This document shows positions 7,506 through 15,664 of a stretch of DNA of 32,298 nt, piece after piece. Position numbers and translations under genes: made by a program. Location of the stretch: the NCBI GenBank assembly GCA_002869015.1, contig PKTT01000002.1, positions 1-32,298 on the forward strand, in the 5' to 3' direction. Source of the stretch: Deltaproteobacteria bacterium (GTDB lineage Bacteria > Desulfobacterota > Deferrisomatia > Deferrisomatales > BM512). The notes beneath the pieces are model-generated. The model was not told the DNA's origin. It was given only the letters and a program-made list of their open reading frames with translations, and searched no databases. Numbering within the stretch: the first letter of the stretch is position 1; each line of letters opens with the position of its first letter.

Positions 7506-8279
7506 CTACTTGGAGGGTGCCACAATACCATCTTCGATAATCAGGTCATAGAAATAACCCATTCCGAAGTCCTTATCGACAACGGGCTTACCTGTGACGA
7601 CAACTATGTCGCCAACCTGAGCGTCTCCATTTGTGGTGACGGTGAGGTCATTTTCTTTTTCACCGCCGGTACCATCCTGAACGTGAATCCAGGTCTTGCC
7701 CATGATTCCGCGGCTAACTTTAACAACCTTGCCACGCAGCTTAACCTCTTTCCCTGCGAGCTCAGCTTTCTTCGCGTAGAGGTCTCCTACGGTAACGCCG
7801 CCCTCAAGGGGCTCTACTCCAGAGACATCCTGAGCGGCCACGACATTGCGCCCGGAGGATACGGGCATGGAACCGTCCGCGCCCATCGCTGGTGCTACGG
7901 AACCATTGGAGGGAACGATTGCGCCCGCGAAGAAGAGCATCGGGAATGTGCGGTCAAGGGTGGTGGAATAATAACCCGGCATTGGAGAAGCGCCGCTGAT
8001 GCTAACGACCTCGCCTACACTTACCGCAACTTCGGGTGCGGCAACCCAGAAGGTTTCGCCGGAGCCGTTGTCGATATTCACGTAGGTATAGCCGCCGGAG
8101 TTCATAGTCTCGATGATAGTCCCGACGGTGGGGATTTTAATCGCTTCACCGGCCATGGGGGCTGCTTCAGGGGCTGAAGCGGCGGTCTCCTGCGCGGCGG
8201 GCGCGGGCTTGTCATCGGAACATCCCGAGATAAAAAGGGCGGCAACAGCAAGCGCCATGACAACTTTCAAAATCTTCAT
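7506..8279 (-). CDS. Lipoprotein with two OB-fold-like domains, 257 aa
   Basis: The N-terminus MKILKVVMALAVAALFISGC ends in a lipobox (ISGC), so Cys20 is probably lipidated; an alanine/proline-rich linker follows. Two similar beta-barrel-like units follow: residues about 50-115 (TVGTIIETMNSGGYTYVNID with VGEVVSISG) and about 165-250 (GKEVKLRGKVVKVSRGIMG, WIHVQDGTG, GDIVVVTGK). The second resembles the bacterial OB-fold family related to nucleic-acid-binding anticodon domains, seen in exported proteins of several Proteobacteria. Because it is exported, binding to nucleic acid is not the obvious role; small-ligand, metal or glycan binding is equally possible. Start ATG at 8279 follows a GAGGAGA ribosome site. 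It ends at terminator A and is transcribed divergently from the mla operon. Confidence 0.82.
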   Translation of the reverse strand: MKILKVVMALAVAALFISGCSDDKPAPAAQETAASAPEAAPMAGEAIKIPTVGTIIETMNSGGYTYVNIDNGSGETFWVAAPEVAVSVGEVVSISGASPMPGYYSTTLDRTFPMLFFAGAIVPSNGSVAPAMGADGSMPVSSGRNVVAAQDVSGVEPLEGGVTVGDLYAKKAELAGKEVKLRGKVVKVSRGIMGKTWIHVQDGTGGEKENDLTVTTNGDAQVGDIVVVTGKPVVDKDFGMGYFYDLIIEDGIVAPSK

Positions 8280-8343
8280 TTTTTATTTCTCCTCGATTAG
8301 CCCGCTCGATTTCGGGCAACAGTAATTAGCCGCAAGGGCGTAC

Positions 8344-8372
8344 ACTATACAAAATACCAGAGAACATTTCCA
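8344..8372 (-). promoter_or_regulatory. Candidate promoter of the OB-fold lipoprotein gene
   Basis: On the minus strand TGGAAA (8372-8367) and TATAGT (8349-8344) are 17 bases apart, giving a leader of about 60 bases. The leader holds a small hairpin (GCCCG/CGGGC, 8317-8313 with 8304-8300) just before the ribosome site, which could affect translation. Confidence 0.35.
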
Positions 8373-8400
8373 TATTTGTCGCTTTCAAATAAACGCTTCA

Positions 8401-8429
8401 TTGATTGAAGATGGATTGAATGCGATAAT
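8401..8429 (+). promoter_or_regulatory. Candidate sigma-70 promoter of the mla operon
   Basis: TTGATT (8401-8406) and GATAAT (8424-8429) are separated by 17 bases. The first transcribed base would be near 8436, about 40 bases before the mlaE ATG at 8476. This also argues that the open frame starting with TTG at 8401 is not the true protein start. Confidence 0.5.
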
Positions 8430-8475
8430 TTATAGTCGACGAGTTGATTACCGTCAGCCGACAAGCGGAGAAAAG

Positions 8476-9261
8476 ATGGGCCCGGTACAAGCGTTGGGAG
8501 AGACCTCCCTCTACTATATAAATTTCGCGGGAAAGATGACCCTGCTATTGGGCCAGTGCATCTGGGCCGCTATAACTCCACCCTACGATTGGCGCGCAAT
8601 TTTAAGGCAGATAAACTTCATCGGCGCACGCTCAATGGGTGTAATTATCCTAACGGGCCTCTTCACCGGGATGATCCTCAGCCTACAGGGGTACCATCTC
8701 CTCAGCCAATACGGCTCTGTCAGCGCTCTTGGAGCAGGAGTCGGCAATGGTCTCATTCGCGAGCTGGGGCCAGTATTAACTGCTCTTATGGTTATAGGCC
8801 GGGCCGGATCGGCTATATGCGCCGAGATCGGCATCATGAGAAACTCAGAGCAAATCGACGCCTTGAGCTGTATGGCCATCGACCCGGTGCGTTACCTGTT
8901 GGCGCCAAAGTTTACCGCCTGCGTTTTCTCCATGCTTCTTTTGAGCTTCATCTTTGACGTTGTGGGCATCTTCGGGGGTTACATAGTTGGCGTCGCCCTC
9001 TCCGACGTTAGCTCCGGCAGCTACTTTCAGGGCATGGCAGATGCAATATATTTCAGTGATGTAAAGATGGGGCTATATAAGGCGGCTGTTTTTGGAATCG
9101 TGACCGTATGGATAGCCACCAGCAAAGGTTACTTCGTACATCTAGAGCGGCTTGGCGGTTTCGGAGCCGAGGGGGTTAGCCGCGCGACCACCAACGCGGT
9201 TGTCCTCTCGTCGGTCTCCATACTGCTTTGGGATTATCTAATCAGCGCACTTATGATTTAA
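8476..9261 (+). CDS. mlaE: MlaE-family ABC permease of phospholipid transport, 261 aa
   Basis: MlaE is the inner-membrane permease of the MlaFEDB complex that moves phospholipids between the inner membrane and the periplasmic carrier MlaC, keeping the outer membrane asymmetric. The protein shows the family pattern: amphipathic N-terminus, RSMGVIILTGLFTGMILSLQ, then ELGPVLTALMVIGRAGSAICAEIG, and further hydrophobic helices ending in ILLWDYLISALMI. Start: ATG at 8476 behind GGAG with five bases of spacing gives 261 residues, the usual size; the longer frame back to TTG 8401 overlaps the promoter. It is first in an operon with mlaF, mlaD, mlaA and mlaC. No MlaB (STAS) gene is present in the window. 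Confidence 0.93.
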   Translation: MGPVQALGETSLYYINFAGKMTLLLGQCIWAAITPPYDWRAILRQINFIGARSMGVIILTGLFTGMILSLQGYHLLSQYGSVSALGAGVGNGLIRELGPVLTALMVIGRAGSAICAEIGIMRNSEQIDALSCMAIDPVRYLLAPKFTACVFSMLLLSFIFDVVGIFGGYIVGVALSDVSSGSYFQGMADAIYFSDVKMGLYKAAVFGIVTVWIATSKGYFVHLERLGGFGAEGVSRATTNAVVLSSVSILLWDYLISALMI

Positions 9262-9271
9262 GGAAGACGGC

Positions 9272-10045
9272 TTGAAGATTATCGAGCTTGAGGGAGTATG
9301 CAAATCCTTCGGCAAACAGGAAGTTTTAAAGGACGTCAACCTCAGCCTTGAGGAGGGCAACACGCTAGTAATCGTAGGTGCCTCCGGTCAGGGTAAAAGC
9401 GTCCTTTTAAAGCACATGCTAGGGCTCCACCGTCCCGATTCAGGTAAGGTGCGCGTTTTGGGGCATGAGCTTGGCAAGGCTTCAGAGAGAGAGCTAAAGG
9501 AGGTTAGAAAGCATTTTGGGGTATTATTTCAGAACGCTGCCCTTTTAGACTCGCTTAATGTATTTGATAACGTGGCTCTGCCCTTAAGGCAGCGCACCTC
9601 GCTCTCTTCAAAGCGTATCGCCGAGCGTGTGCATGAGCTACTTGAAATGATGGATCTGCCGGAAGCCCACGACAAATTCCCGGCTCAGCTCTCAGGGGGC
9701 ATGAGAAAACGCGTCGGGCTTGCGAGGGCGCTATCGCTTGATCCCCAGCTTGTATTCTTTGATGAGCCGACCACCGGCCTTGACGTACACAAATCAAATG
9801 AGATCTACCGTCTCTTTCATAAGACCAGGGAGAAGCTCGGCTATACGGGCGTTATAGTAAGCCACGATGTTCCCAAAATATTTAAACTTGCCGACGAAGT
9901 AGCGCTCCTTGCCGAGCGGACAATCCAAGTATCATTACCGCCGGAGAAATTTCAAATTTCTGAAAATCCCCTCGTTAGCTCCTTCGTCAATACGACGATG
10001 GGGCCCGTATATATAAGCGAGAATGAGGAATCGAGGATATCATGA
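9272..10045 (+). CDS. mlaF: MlaF-family ABC transporter ATPase, 257 aa
   Basis: This is the ATPase that powers the MlaE permease. It carries Walker A (GASGQGKS, residues about 37-44), a Q-loop (VLFQNAALLDSLNVFDNVA), the ABC signature LSGGMRKRVGLARAL and Walker B with catalytic Glu (LVFFDEPTTGLD), then the H-loop (VIVSHD). The replacement of the common signature LSGGQ by LSGGM is typical of MlaF proteins. It starts with TTG at 9272, preceded by AAGGAAGA, ten bases after mlaE ends, and overlaps mlaD by four bases (ATGA). Confidence 0.95.
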   Translation: MKIIELEGVCKSFGKQEVLKDVNLSLEEGNTLVIVGASGQGKSVLLKHMLGLHRPDSGKVRVLGHELGKASERELKEVRKHFGVLFQNAALLDSLNVFDNVALPLRQRTSLSSKRIAERVHELLEMMDLPEAHDKFPAQLSGGMRKRVGLARALSLDPQLVFFDEPTTGLDVHKSNEIYRLFHKTREKLGYTGVIVSHDVPKIFKLADEVALLAERTIQVSLPPEKFQISENPLVSSFVNTTMGPVYISENEESRIS

Positions 10046-10488
10046 ATAAAATCAGTACCGAGACCCTCGTGGGGCTATTTGTCATAATAGGCTTCGCATG
10101 CTTTGCCTTTATAGCGATAAAGCTCGGCGATGTGAGCTTCTTTGAAAAGAATGAATACACCCTCTCGGCACGCTTCACTTCAGCCTCGGGGCTTAAAGTA
10201 GGGGCGCCCGTTGAGCTGGCAGGAGTCCGCGTAGGTTTGGTCAAGGGGATATTGGTTGACCCAAAGGAGTACGAAGCGGTCGTCACCTTTACCGTAAAGG
10301 AGGGGGTGGAGCTCCCATCCGATTCAATTGCTTCCATTCGTACGGCGGGAATCATTGGGGATAAATACATCAAACTTACCCCCGGGGGCATGTTTGATAC
10401 GCTGGCGGATGGGGGAGAAGTTTTCGAGACAGAGAGCGCCATCTCCATTGAAGAGCTGGTGAGCAAATATATATTTGAAAAGAATTAG
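10042..10488 (+). CDS. mlaD: MlaD-family MCE-domain lipid-binding protein, 148 aa
   Basis: MlaD forms a membrane-anchored hexameric ring that passes phospholipids between MlaFE and MlaC. One transmembrane helix lies at about residues 9-27, followed by a single MCE domain (residues about 38-117) with the typical sequence GLKVGAPVELAGVRVG and IGDKYIKLTPG. The length matches the family. The ATG overlaps the mlaF stop (ATGA), indicating coupled translation, and the stop codon is directly followed by the mlaA start. Confidence 0.94.
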   Translation: MNKISTETLVGLFVIIGFACFAFIAIKLGDVSFFEKNEYTLSARFTSASGLKVGAPVELAGVRVGLVKGILVDPKEYEAVVTFTVKEGVELPSDSIASIRTAGIIGDKYIKLTPGGMFDTLADGGEVFETESAISIEELVSKYIFEKN

Positions 10489-11340
10489 ATGACCCGGTCG
10501 TCACTACTTATATTTATCTCTTTAGTTTCGCTGCTCTCTTTGGCAGGGTGCGCATCCTCCCCCGAGCGCGCTGACACTTCTGCACCGCCCGAATACAGGA
10601 GCACTACCTCTGTGGACTCAGCGGGGGAGGCTTTGCCAGAGAAGGGTTCCGATGATTTTGAAGACCCCATTGAAGATCCTTTCTCGGACCCATTTGCTGA
10701 TGATGAGAGTGGCCAGACAGATGAGCTCGCCTCAATCAGTGACCCCCTGGAGCCGATAAACAGGGTCTTTTTCTACGTAAACGACAAAGCTTATTTCTAC
10801 TTTTTCAAACCGATTGCAAGGGGGTGGCGAGCTGTCGCGCCTGAGCCGGTCAGGGTAGGCATAGGCAATGTATTCTCAAACCTTATGGGTCCGCTTAGGA
10901 TATTAAACTCTATCCTCCAGCTTGACCTTGAGGGCGCAGCCGGCGAATTTGCGCGCTTTGCGCTAAATACGACCATTGGGCTTTTGGGCTGGTTTGACCT
11001 CGCTTCGGAGCGGGGCTACCCCAACGACAAGGAAGATTTCGGTCAAACCCTAGGCTATTGGGGCGTCGGCACAGGCCCCTATCTGGTCCTTCCCTTCTTT
11101 GGCCCCTCTACCCTCAGGGATGGGGTTGGGCTGGTCGGTGATTTATACCTAGACCCTGTAAATTACACTGATGATGAGTTAAATTGGCATGAGTCAGCAA
11201 TTAAGGCCGGCGTCGAAGCCGTAAATACTTTAAGCCTCGACAAGGATACTTACGAGGGTGTCATCAAGGAGTCGGTAGACCCCTATCTATTTATGAGAAA
11301 CGCCTACCTGCAGAGGCGAAAGGCACAGGTGAAAAAGTGA
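10489..11340 (+). CDS. mlaA: MlaA (VacJ-family) outer-membrane lipoprotein, 283 aa
   Basis: MlaA removes mislocalised phospholipids from the outer leaflet of the outer membrane and hands them to MlaC. The signal peptide ends in a lipobox (LAGC, Cys21). An acidic, low-complexity linker of about 60 residues precedes the VacJ domain: DPLEPINRVFFYVNDK, FARFALNTTIGLLGWFD and QTLGYWGVGTGPYLVLPFFGPST are family signatures. The linker is longer than in E. coli MlaA. The ATG directly abuts the mlaD stop and the end overlaps mlaC by four bases. Having mlaA inside the mlaEFDC operon differs from the E. coli arrangement, where it lies elsewhere. Confidence 0.95.
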   Translation: MTRSSLLIFISLVSLLSLAGCASSPERADTSAPPEYRSTTSVDSAGEALPEKGSDDFEDPIEDPFSDPFADDESGQTDELASISDPLEPINRVFFYVNDKAYFYFFKPIARGWRAVAPEPVRVGIGNVFSNLMGPLRILNSILQLDLEGAAGEFARFALNTTIGLLGWFDLASERGYPNDKEDFGQTLGYWGVGTGPYLVLPFFGPSTLRDGVGLVGDLYLDPVNYTDDELNWHESAIKAGVEAVNTLSLDKDTYEGVIKESVDPYLFMRNAYLQRRKAQVKK

Positions 11341-11948
11341 CCATCAGGTCCATTAGACCATTAAATTTAATTGCCCTTGGCGTCGCGGTGGTCTTTATGG
11401 CTGCTCAGGCGGCCTTTGCCGCTCCGACACCTACGGATGCACTTAAGTCGACAATCGACAAGGTGCTTGTCATTTTAAAGGATGAGACAAAAACCCCACA
11501 GCAACGTAAAGCCGTGGTAGTCGAAACTGTCCGGGAAAGATTCGATTTCACATCCATGAGCCAGTTCGTTCTCTCCAAAAACTGGAGAGAGGCTAATGAT
11601 GAGCAGCGTTCCACCTTCATAGAGAAATTCAGCAAGATACTTGAGAACACTTACGCCGGGCGCCTACAGGAGTATTCCGGTGAAACCGTCAAATATCTGG
11701 ATGAAAAGATAAGGGGCGACAAGGCCCTCGTCGATACAGCAGTAGCTACCGCCAGCGCCGATATACCTATATCTTACAAGCTAAGGGCTGAGGGAGGTGA
11801 CTGGTATATCTATGATGTTGTTATTGAGGGGATAAGCCTCGCAAGAAACTACAATGCCACTTACAACGAAGTTATCCACAAGGAGGGCTTTGACGGCCTC
11901 TTGAAGTTGATGGAAGAGCGCATCCAGAGCGGGGAGTCAAAAGAATAA
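11337..11948 (+). CDS. mlaC: MlaC-family periplasmic phospholipid carrier, 203 aa
   Basis: MlaC (Ttg2D family) shuttles phospholipid across the periplasm between MlaA and the MlaFED complex. A signal peptide ends near residue 29 (AAQAAFAA). The mature part shows family features: RREKVRERFDF-like segment (VRERFDFTSMSQFVL), FIEKFSKILENTYAGRLQEYSG, and WYIYDVVIEGISLARNYNATYNEVI. It starts with GTG at 11337 overlapping the mlaA stop (GTGA) and its own stop overlaps the next ATG by one base (TAATG), so the cassette is tightly coupled. Confidence 0.94.
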   Translation: MTIRSIRPLNLIALGVAVVFMAAQAAFAAPTPTDALKSTIDKVLVILKDETKTPQQRKAVVVETVRERFDFTSMSQFVLSKNWREANDEQRSTFIEKFSKILENTYAGRLQEYSGETVKYLDEKIRGDKALVDTAVATASADIPISYKLRAEGGDWYIYDVVIEGISLARNYNATYNEVIHKEGFDGLLKLMEERIQSGESKE

Positions 11949-12394
11949 TGGAGCCTCGCTGCGCCCACCACCCGCTCCTTAACCATCTCTCCGAGCCGGA
12001 GCGTCTTGCCCTTGGCGCATGTGTAGCCGAGCGAACGATCAAGGCGGGAGAGGCGCTGTGGGATGAGGGGGATGACGCCAACTTCGCGGCGCTCGTAATA
12101 TCAGGCAGGATAGAGCTTCTGAAGAAAACGGAGTTCGGCGGGAGGCGCTTTGTGGTCGGCCTCTTCTCTTCTGGGTCAATCGTAGGAGAAGAAGCATTAT
12201 CTAAAGGCAATGAAAAACGTCCTGAGAGGGCGGAGGTAACAGAAGATTGCACCTTCATGGTTTTGGAGCCTAAGGGCATAAAAAATCTGGCAGACTCAAA
12301 CCCTGCGGCTGCTATAACGGTCCTTTCTCTATTGCTTCAGGTTTCTACTCGCAGGCTCTCGCATGCGTATGAGCGGCTTGCGTCCATATTTTAA
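11948..12394 (+). CDS. Stand-alone cyclic-nucleotide-binding-domain protein, 148 aa
   Basis: The sequence is a single CRP-type sensor domain: a first beta-roll (IKAGEALWDEGDDANFAALVISGRIELLK), then the phosphate-binding cassette region GSIVGEEALSKGN with an Arg close behind (RPERAEV), then the C-helix (NPAAAITVLSLLLQVSTRRLSHAYERL). No helix-turn-helix follows, as the protein stops about 60 residues short of CRP-like regulators. It might bind cAMP, cGMP or c-di-GMP, or another small ligand, and act through a partner. Its ATG overlaps the mlaC stop by one base, so it is the last gene of the mla operon. It ends 19 bases before the converging 30-heme cytochrome gene, with no terminator visible in between. 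Confidence 0.85.
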   Translation: MEPRCAHHPLLNHLSEPERLALGACVAERTIKAGEALWDEGDDANFAALVISGRIELLKKTEFGGRRFVVGLFSSGSIVGEEALSKGNEKRPERAEVTEDCTFMVLEPKGIKNLADSNPAAAITVLSLLLQVSTRRLSHAYERLASIF

Positions 12395-12413
12395 AAGCGA
12401 CCAAGCCTGCCCC

Positions 12414-15400
12414 CTATTCCCCCTCCCGGCTCCTCCACTCCTCAATCAATGTTTCCCTATGGAACTCTTTGCCAACATCCCACCAAATTTGATGATATTT
12501 ATTAAAATGGTTAATCAGATCATCTTTATGGCAATCCGCGCAGACGCTGTAATCAAGACCCCTTAGGTCCGATAGCTTCAAAAAACTGAACCGATTAGGC
12601 AAAATCGCTCCATACACGAACTCCCTTGAGGGGTTGAAAACATGGGGTTCGTGACAGCTGACACATTGCAGAGAACCATTTGGGACAAGCTCTCCATCCC
12701 TATCATAGAGGGGTATGACAGGGTCCTCACCGGTCCTGATGAACCAGGAGTCAACCATAAGCATCGGCCATTGCAGATAGATGGTATCTCGGTTCGTGTA
12801 CGCTATCTCGCCATCTTGTATATGGTATTGCATTAGGAATGGTTTATCTGCGGAGCGCTTCTCGGCCGTGTGGCATGAACGGCATCTTCTGTTCGGCTCA
12901 AATTCCGCGGGCCCAGGCGTTATGCCCCAGAGGAAATCATCCATAGTCGCTCTATGCGCTGTGTGGCATGGGCCACAGGGGTATGGCAGATCGCCCTCCC
13001 CGGACCCAGGCAAATTATGTGGAGTGCCTGCTACTACGAGCTTATCCGTATGGCAGGCGCCGCATAAGCCGCCCCCCTCAAGCGGCAATCTTAAAAAGTC
13101 CTCAACAATCCCGCCTTTCCCACCTCCCTGTCCATCCGTTTGACCATGAACATTGTGGCAGGTCGAGCAAGTAACCAATTTGCCGTCGGAGTTTCCAAGT
13201 GAGTCGTAATGTGGAAGCGTCGAAAAGCCCTCCTCAATGCCATCCACATTTACCGAATGAGAGCGGGCCCCATGAAAGGGTGAGTCATCCAATGACTCCT
13301 CTATATGGCAACCAGCCGACATACACTTCCTATCGTTCCAGGTTCCTATTCCCTGCACCATCAGCTCCCACACCCTCGGCCGCTCGCCACCATTTGCATG
13401 CAGCTTATGGCAGTAAGTACAAACCTCTCCCTTACCCATGGATAAGGGAGAGTGGTTTGATGATAGGATGCTAACCTTCTCTATGTGGCAGGAAACGCAG
13501 AGAATTGGTGGGTTTTTGGTCTCCCTGCGCATGGAGCCAGGCACATGCATGGTATGGCAGGTAGGACAGCTGATGAACCCTTTTGGCTCTCGGTTACCAT
13601 CTATCCCGAAAAGAGGCAGCTCACCCGTTTCCCGCTGCCAGGGAGGGGCGCCGCCCATTGAGTGCTGTACCGATGAATTCATACCGTTACCATGACACTT
13701 GCGGCAGAACTGCTCAATAACGTCGCCATTGGAGTAATCCTTTATCCTGCTGACTTCGCGGTGCGGCCTGTGGCATGGCAGGCAGCTGTCGCGCGTCTCT
13801 TCTGGTTTTGCTGATATCTTTGAGATATCGGTTTTAGTGCCATCATGGCTACCGCTCAGCACGCCAACCTTATCCCCGTGGCATTTGAGACATAGCGTCG
13901 ATGGCTCTTGCTCTCGCAACATCTTTCGATTGTTTGAGTGGGGGTCGTGGCAGGTGGGGCAGTACACCTCCCCCTCTATGCCGCTTCTCAGAACTTTATC
14001 GAATAAAGGATATTCACCCGGAGATACCGTCTTAGCGCCGGTGTGGTCTGTTCTCTTGACGTCGCCATGACACTCACGGCAAACGCTCGCCGGGGGCGCA
14101 TCGCCGTGTGTCTTGTGGCAAACTGTGCACCCGCGTTCATCGCCACCATGAAGCGGCACATTTTTTCTCTCTTCATGGCAATCTACACAATTTGATACCG
14201 GCGATTGCAAGGGGTTATGTACGGAGTGGCAGCTACCGCATGAGAGCACCTTGCGAGTCTCATTAAAGGGTGAGCCGCCATCAATAGTCTGCTCCCCTTG
14301 GGACGCGTTGAGCTCAACGCCAACGGGGTGCGCGCCTCCCATCTTCCCCGAAACGGTATAAGGATTTTGGGCAAGGTGACAATAAAGGCAAGAGGTATCT
14401 TCGTTTTTATTGAGCAGTTTACCGAAAGGAGCGTCATGCATCACGTGGCAGGTAACGCACTCCAAGGTCCCGTCATCGTTGATTTTGTAGCCCTTTTCAC
14501 CTACGAACTGAAGCACCCCCTCCTCCATCTTTGATGATGGCCCGTGTCTTCCCATTTGGGCGGCATGGCATTCGGCGCAGAGCATGGCGCCTTTGTTCAG
14601 AGTCTTAAGGTAGGCTACAGGTTTCCCTCCGGGCTTAACTGGGTTGTGTATTGAATGACATCCCAAACAGCCCGTATTCCCATCTGCCGTGTGGCTGCCA
14701 GTGCTTGTCGCATTTTCGTGGCAGGAGGTGCATTGGCGGTCACCAACGCCTTTATTCGGCTCAGCGCCGTGGACCTGATGGCAGTCATAGCAGGATTCGT
14801 AGGGCGGGGTCACCTTTTGCGTTACAGCTGAGTTTGGGTGACAAATCAGGCATAGAGTTTCACTATCTCCCTCACCCGGCAGAAGTGGCATCAATAAAAG
14901 CGATTCTCCCCTCGCCCCATGAGGATTGTGACAACTTCTACAGCCCATCTCCCCGCCGCCACCTAAAAGACCCCCTTTTGACAAAACTCTGCCTTTGGCG
15001 GCCTCGTCACTTAGGACCATGCCATTATGGTAGTGATTCATCTTTTCGTGACAGGAGGTACAAACACCATTAAGGGGTTCGTCGCCGCGAAGCCATCTCT
15101 TTGTCAGCGCACTCTTTCCATGTGCTGTGTGGCAGCTACCGCATTGAAGTTTGCCGCTAAAAACGGGAAATGCTTTAGAGGATGCTTTAAATGATACGCC
15201 GGTTGGGTGCTGCCCTCCAAAAGTGAGCCTGTGCCGGCTATCCACAACCGAGCCGTTGTGACAGGACCAGCAATTGTACTCCATAGCCCCCTCGTACCCC
15301 TCCTCCAGCCCTGGGGAACCGTAGAGGAGTTCATAAGCCTTTACGTCTCGACCAGGGTGGCAGAGGACGCAGGGGCGCCCCTCGGCCGGGCCACCTGAAG

Positions 15401-15449
15401 CAACCGCCAATGCAAACTGAGGCGAGAAAATGAGCGCCAGAAGCGCCAA
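12414..15449 (-). CDS. Exported 30-heme c-type cytochrome, 1011 aa
   Basis: By reading the protein I count 29 CxxCH motifs plus one CX4CH (CMSAGCH, about residue 700), so up to 30 covalent hemes, one per roughly 34 residues; many are followed by distal His-containing segments suitable as second axial ligands. A hydrophobic N-terminus (ALLALIFSPQFALAVASG) marks export through Sec; there is no lipobox. The protein is expected to act as a long-range electron conduit in the periplasm or at the cell surface. The start is doubtful: TTG at 15449 is the first common start, but it leaves a signal peptide without a basic end, whereas upstream in-frame codons encode RIRLIY and a CTG at 15458 overlaps the preceding stop (CTGA). 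It is the last gene of the cytochrome/TonB operon. Confidence 0.93.
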   Translation of the reverse strand: MALLALIFSPQFALAVASGGPAEGRPCVLCHPGRDVKAYELLYGSPGLEEGYEGAMEYNCWSCHNGSVVDSRHRLTFGGQHPTGVSFKASSKAFPVFSGKLQCGSCHTAHGKSALTKRWLRGDEPLNGVCTSCHEKMNHYHNGMVLSDEAAKGRVLSKGGLLGGGGEMGCRSCHNPHGARGESLLLMPLLPGEGDSETLCLICHPNSAVTQKVTPPYESCYDCHQVHGAEPNKGVGDRQCTSCHENATSTGSHTADGNTGCLGCHSIHNPVKPGGKPVAYLKTLNKGAMLCAECHAAQMGRHGPSSKMEEGVLQFVGEKGYKINDDGTLECVTCHVMHDAPFGKLLNKNEDTSCLYCHLAQNPYTVSGKMGGAHPVGVELNASQGEQTIDGGSPFNETRKVLSCGSCHSVHNPLQSPVSNCVDCHEERKNVPLHGGDERGCTVCHKTHGDAPPASVCRECHGDVKRTDHTGAKTVSPGEYPLFDKVLRSGIEGEVYCPTCHDPHSNNRKMLREQEPSTLCLKCHGDKVGVLSGSHDGTKTDISKISAKPEETRDSCLPCHRPHREVSRIKDYSNGDVIEQFCRKCHGNGMNSSVQHSMGGAPPWQRETGELPLFGIDGNREPKGFISCPTCHTMHVPGSMRRETKNPPILCVSCHIEKVSILSSNHSPLSMGKGEVCTYCHKLHANGGERPRVWELMVQGIGTWNDRKCMSAGCHIEESLDDSPFHGARSHSVNVDGIEEGFSTLPHYDSLGNSDGKLVTCSTCHNVHGQTDGQGGGKGGIVEDFLRLPLEGGGLCGACHTDKLVVAGTPHNLPGSGEGDLPYPCGPCHTAHRATMDDFLWGITPGPAEFEPNRRCRSCHTAEKRSADKPFLMQYHIQDGEIAYTNRDTIYLQWPMLMVDSWFIRTGEDPVIPLYDRDGELVPNGSLQCVSCHEPHVFNPSREFVYGAILPNRFSFLKLSDLRGLDYSVCADCHKDDLINHFNKYHQIWWDVGKEFHRETLIEEWRSREGE

Positions 15450-15454
15450 ATATA

Positions 15455-15664
15455 TCAGGCGGATTCTGGTTTCTCCCTTTTGAAGAGGAAAAATGCGCCT
15501 CGGACCTCACCTTCGGCGTTAGTGTACGGAATTGAGTTCACGAGCTCCCAACCCTCCCCGCCCGCGCGCTGCGCCTTGTCGAGATTAAGCCCCTCCTTGG
15601 GCAACCCTCCAAATGGTTCGGGGTTGGGGATGAAAATTTGTCCATACTCCCATTTTTTGCTCAT
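15455..15664 (-). CDS. DUF4177-like small protein, 69 aa
   Basis: The short protein begins MSKKWEYGQIF and contains GEGWELVNSIPY, then GAFFLFKREK. The pattern WEY near the start and GxEGWELV in the middle is characteristic of DUF4177, a small family of unknown function. No signal peptide or membrane segment is visible, so it is probably cytoplasmic, which is odd among exported redox neighbours. I start it at ATG 15664, which overlaps the NHL gene stop by four bases (ATGA), rather than seven codons earlier. It ends beside the start of the 30-heme cytochrome and may matter for translating it. Confidence 0.75.
   Translation of the reverse strand: MSKKWEYGQIFIPNPEPFGGLPKEGLNLDKAQRAGGEGWELVNSIPYTNAEGEVRGAFFLFKREKPESA

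Noticed and set aside
7273-7540. Short open frames on both strands in the gene-free stretch (7273-7488 minus, 7298-7540 plus)
   Set aside because: They pass through strong terminators A and B and have no family resemblance or ribosome site.
8401-8475. N-terminal extension of MlaE from TTG 8401
   Set aside because: It overlaps the best promoter, lacks a ribosome site and exceeds the family length; ATG 8476 has a good site.
12642-14534. Many open frames opposite the 30-heme cytochrome
   Set aside because: They are shadows created by the repeated Cys/His codons of the real gene and show no domain or signal.
12414-15449. Repeated CxxCH coding segments as DNA repeats or CRISPR-like array
   Set aside because: The spacing is irregular and the DNA differs between copies; the similarity is only at the protein motif level.
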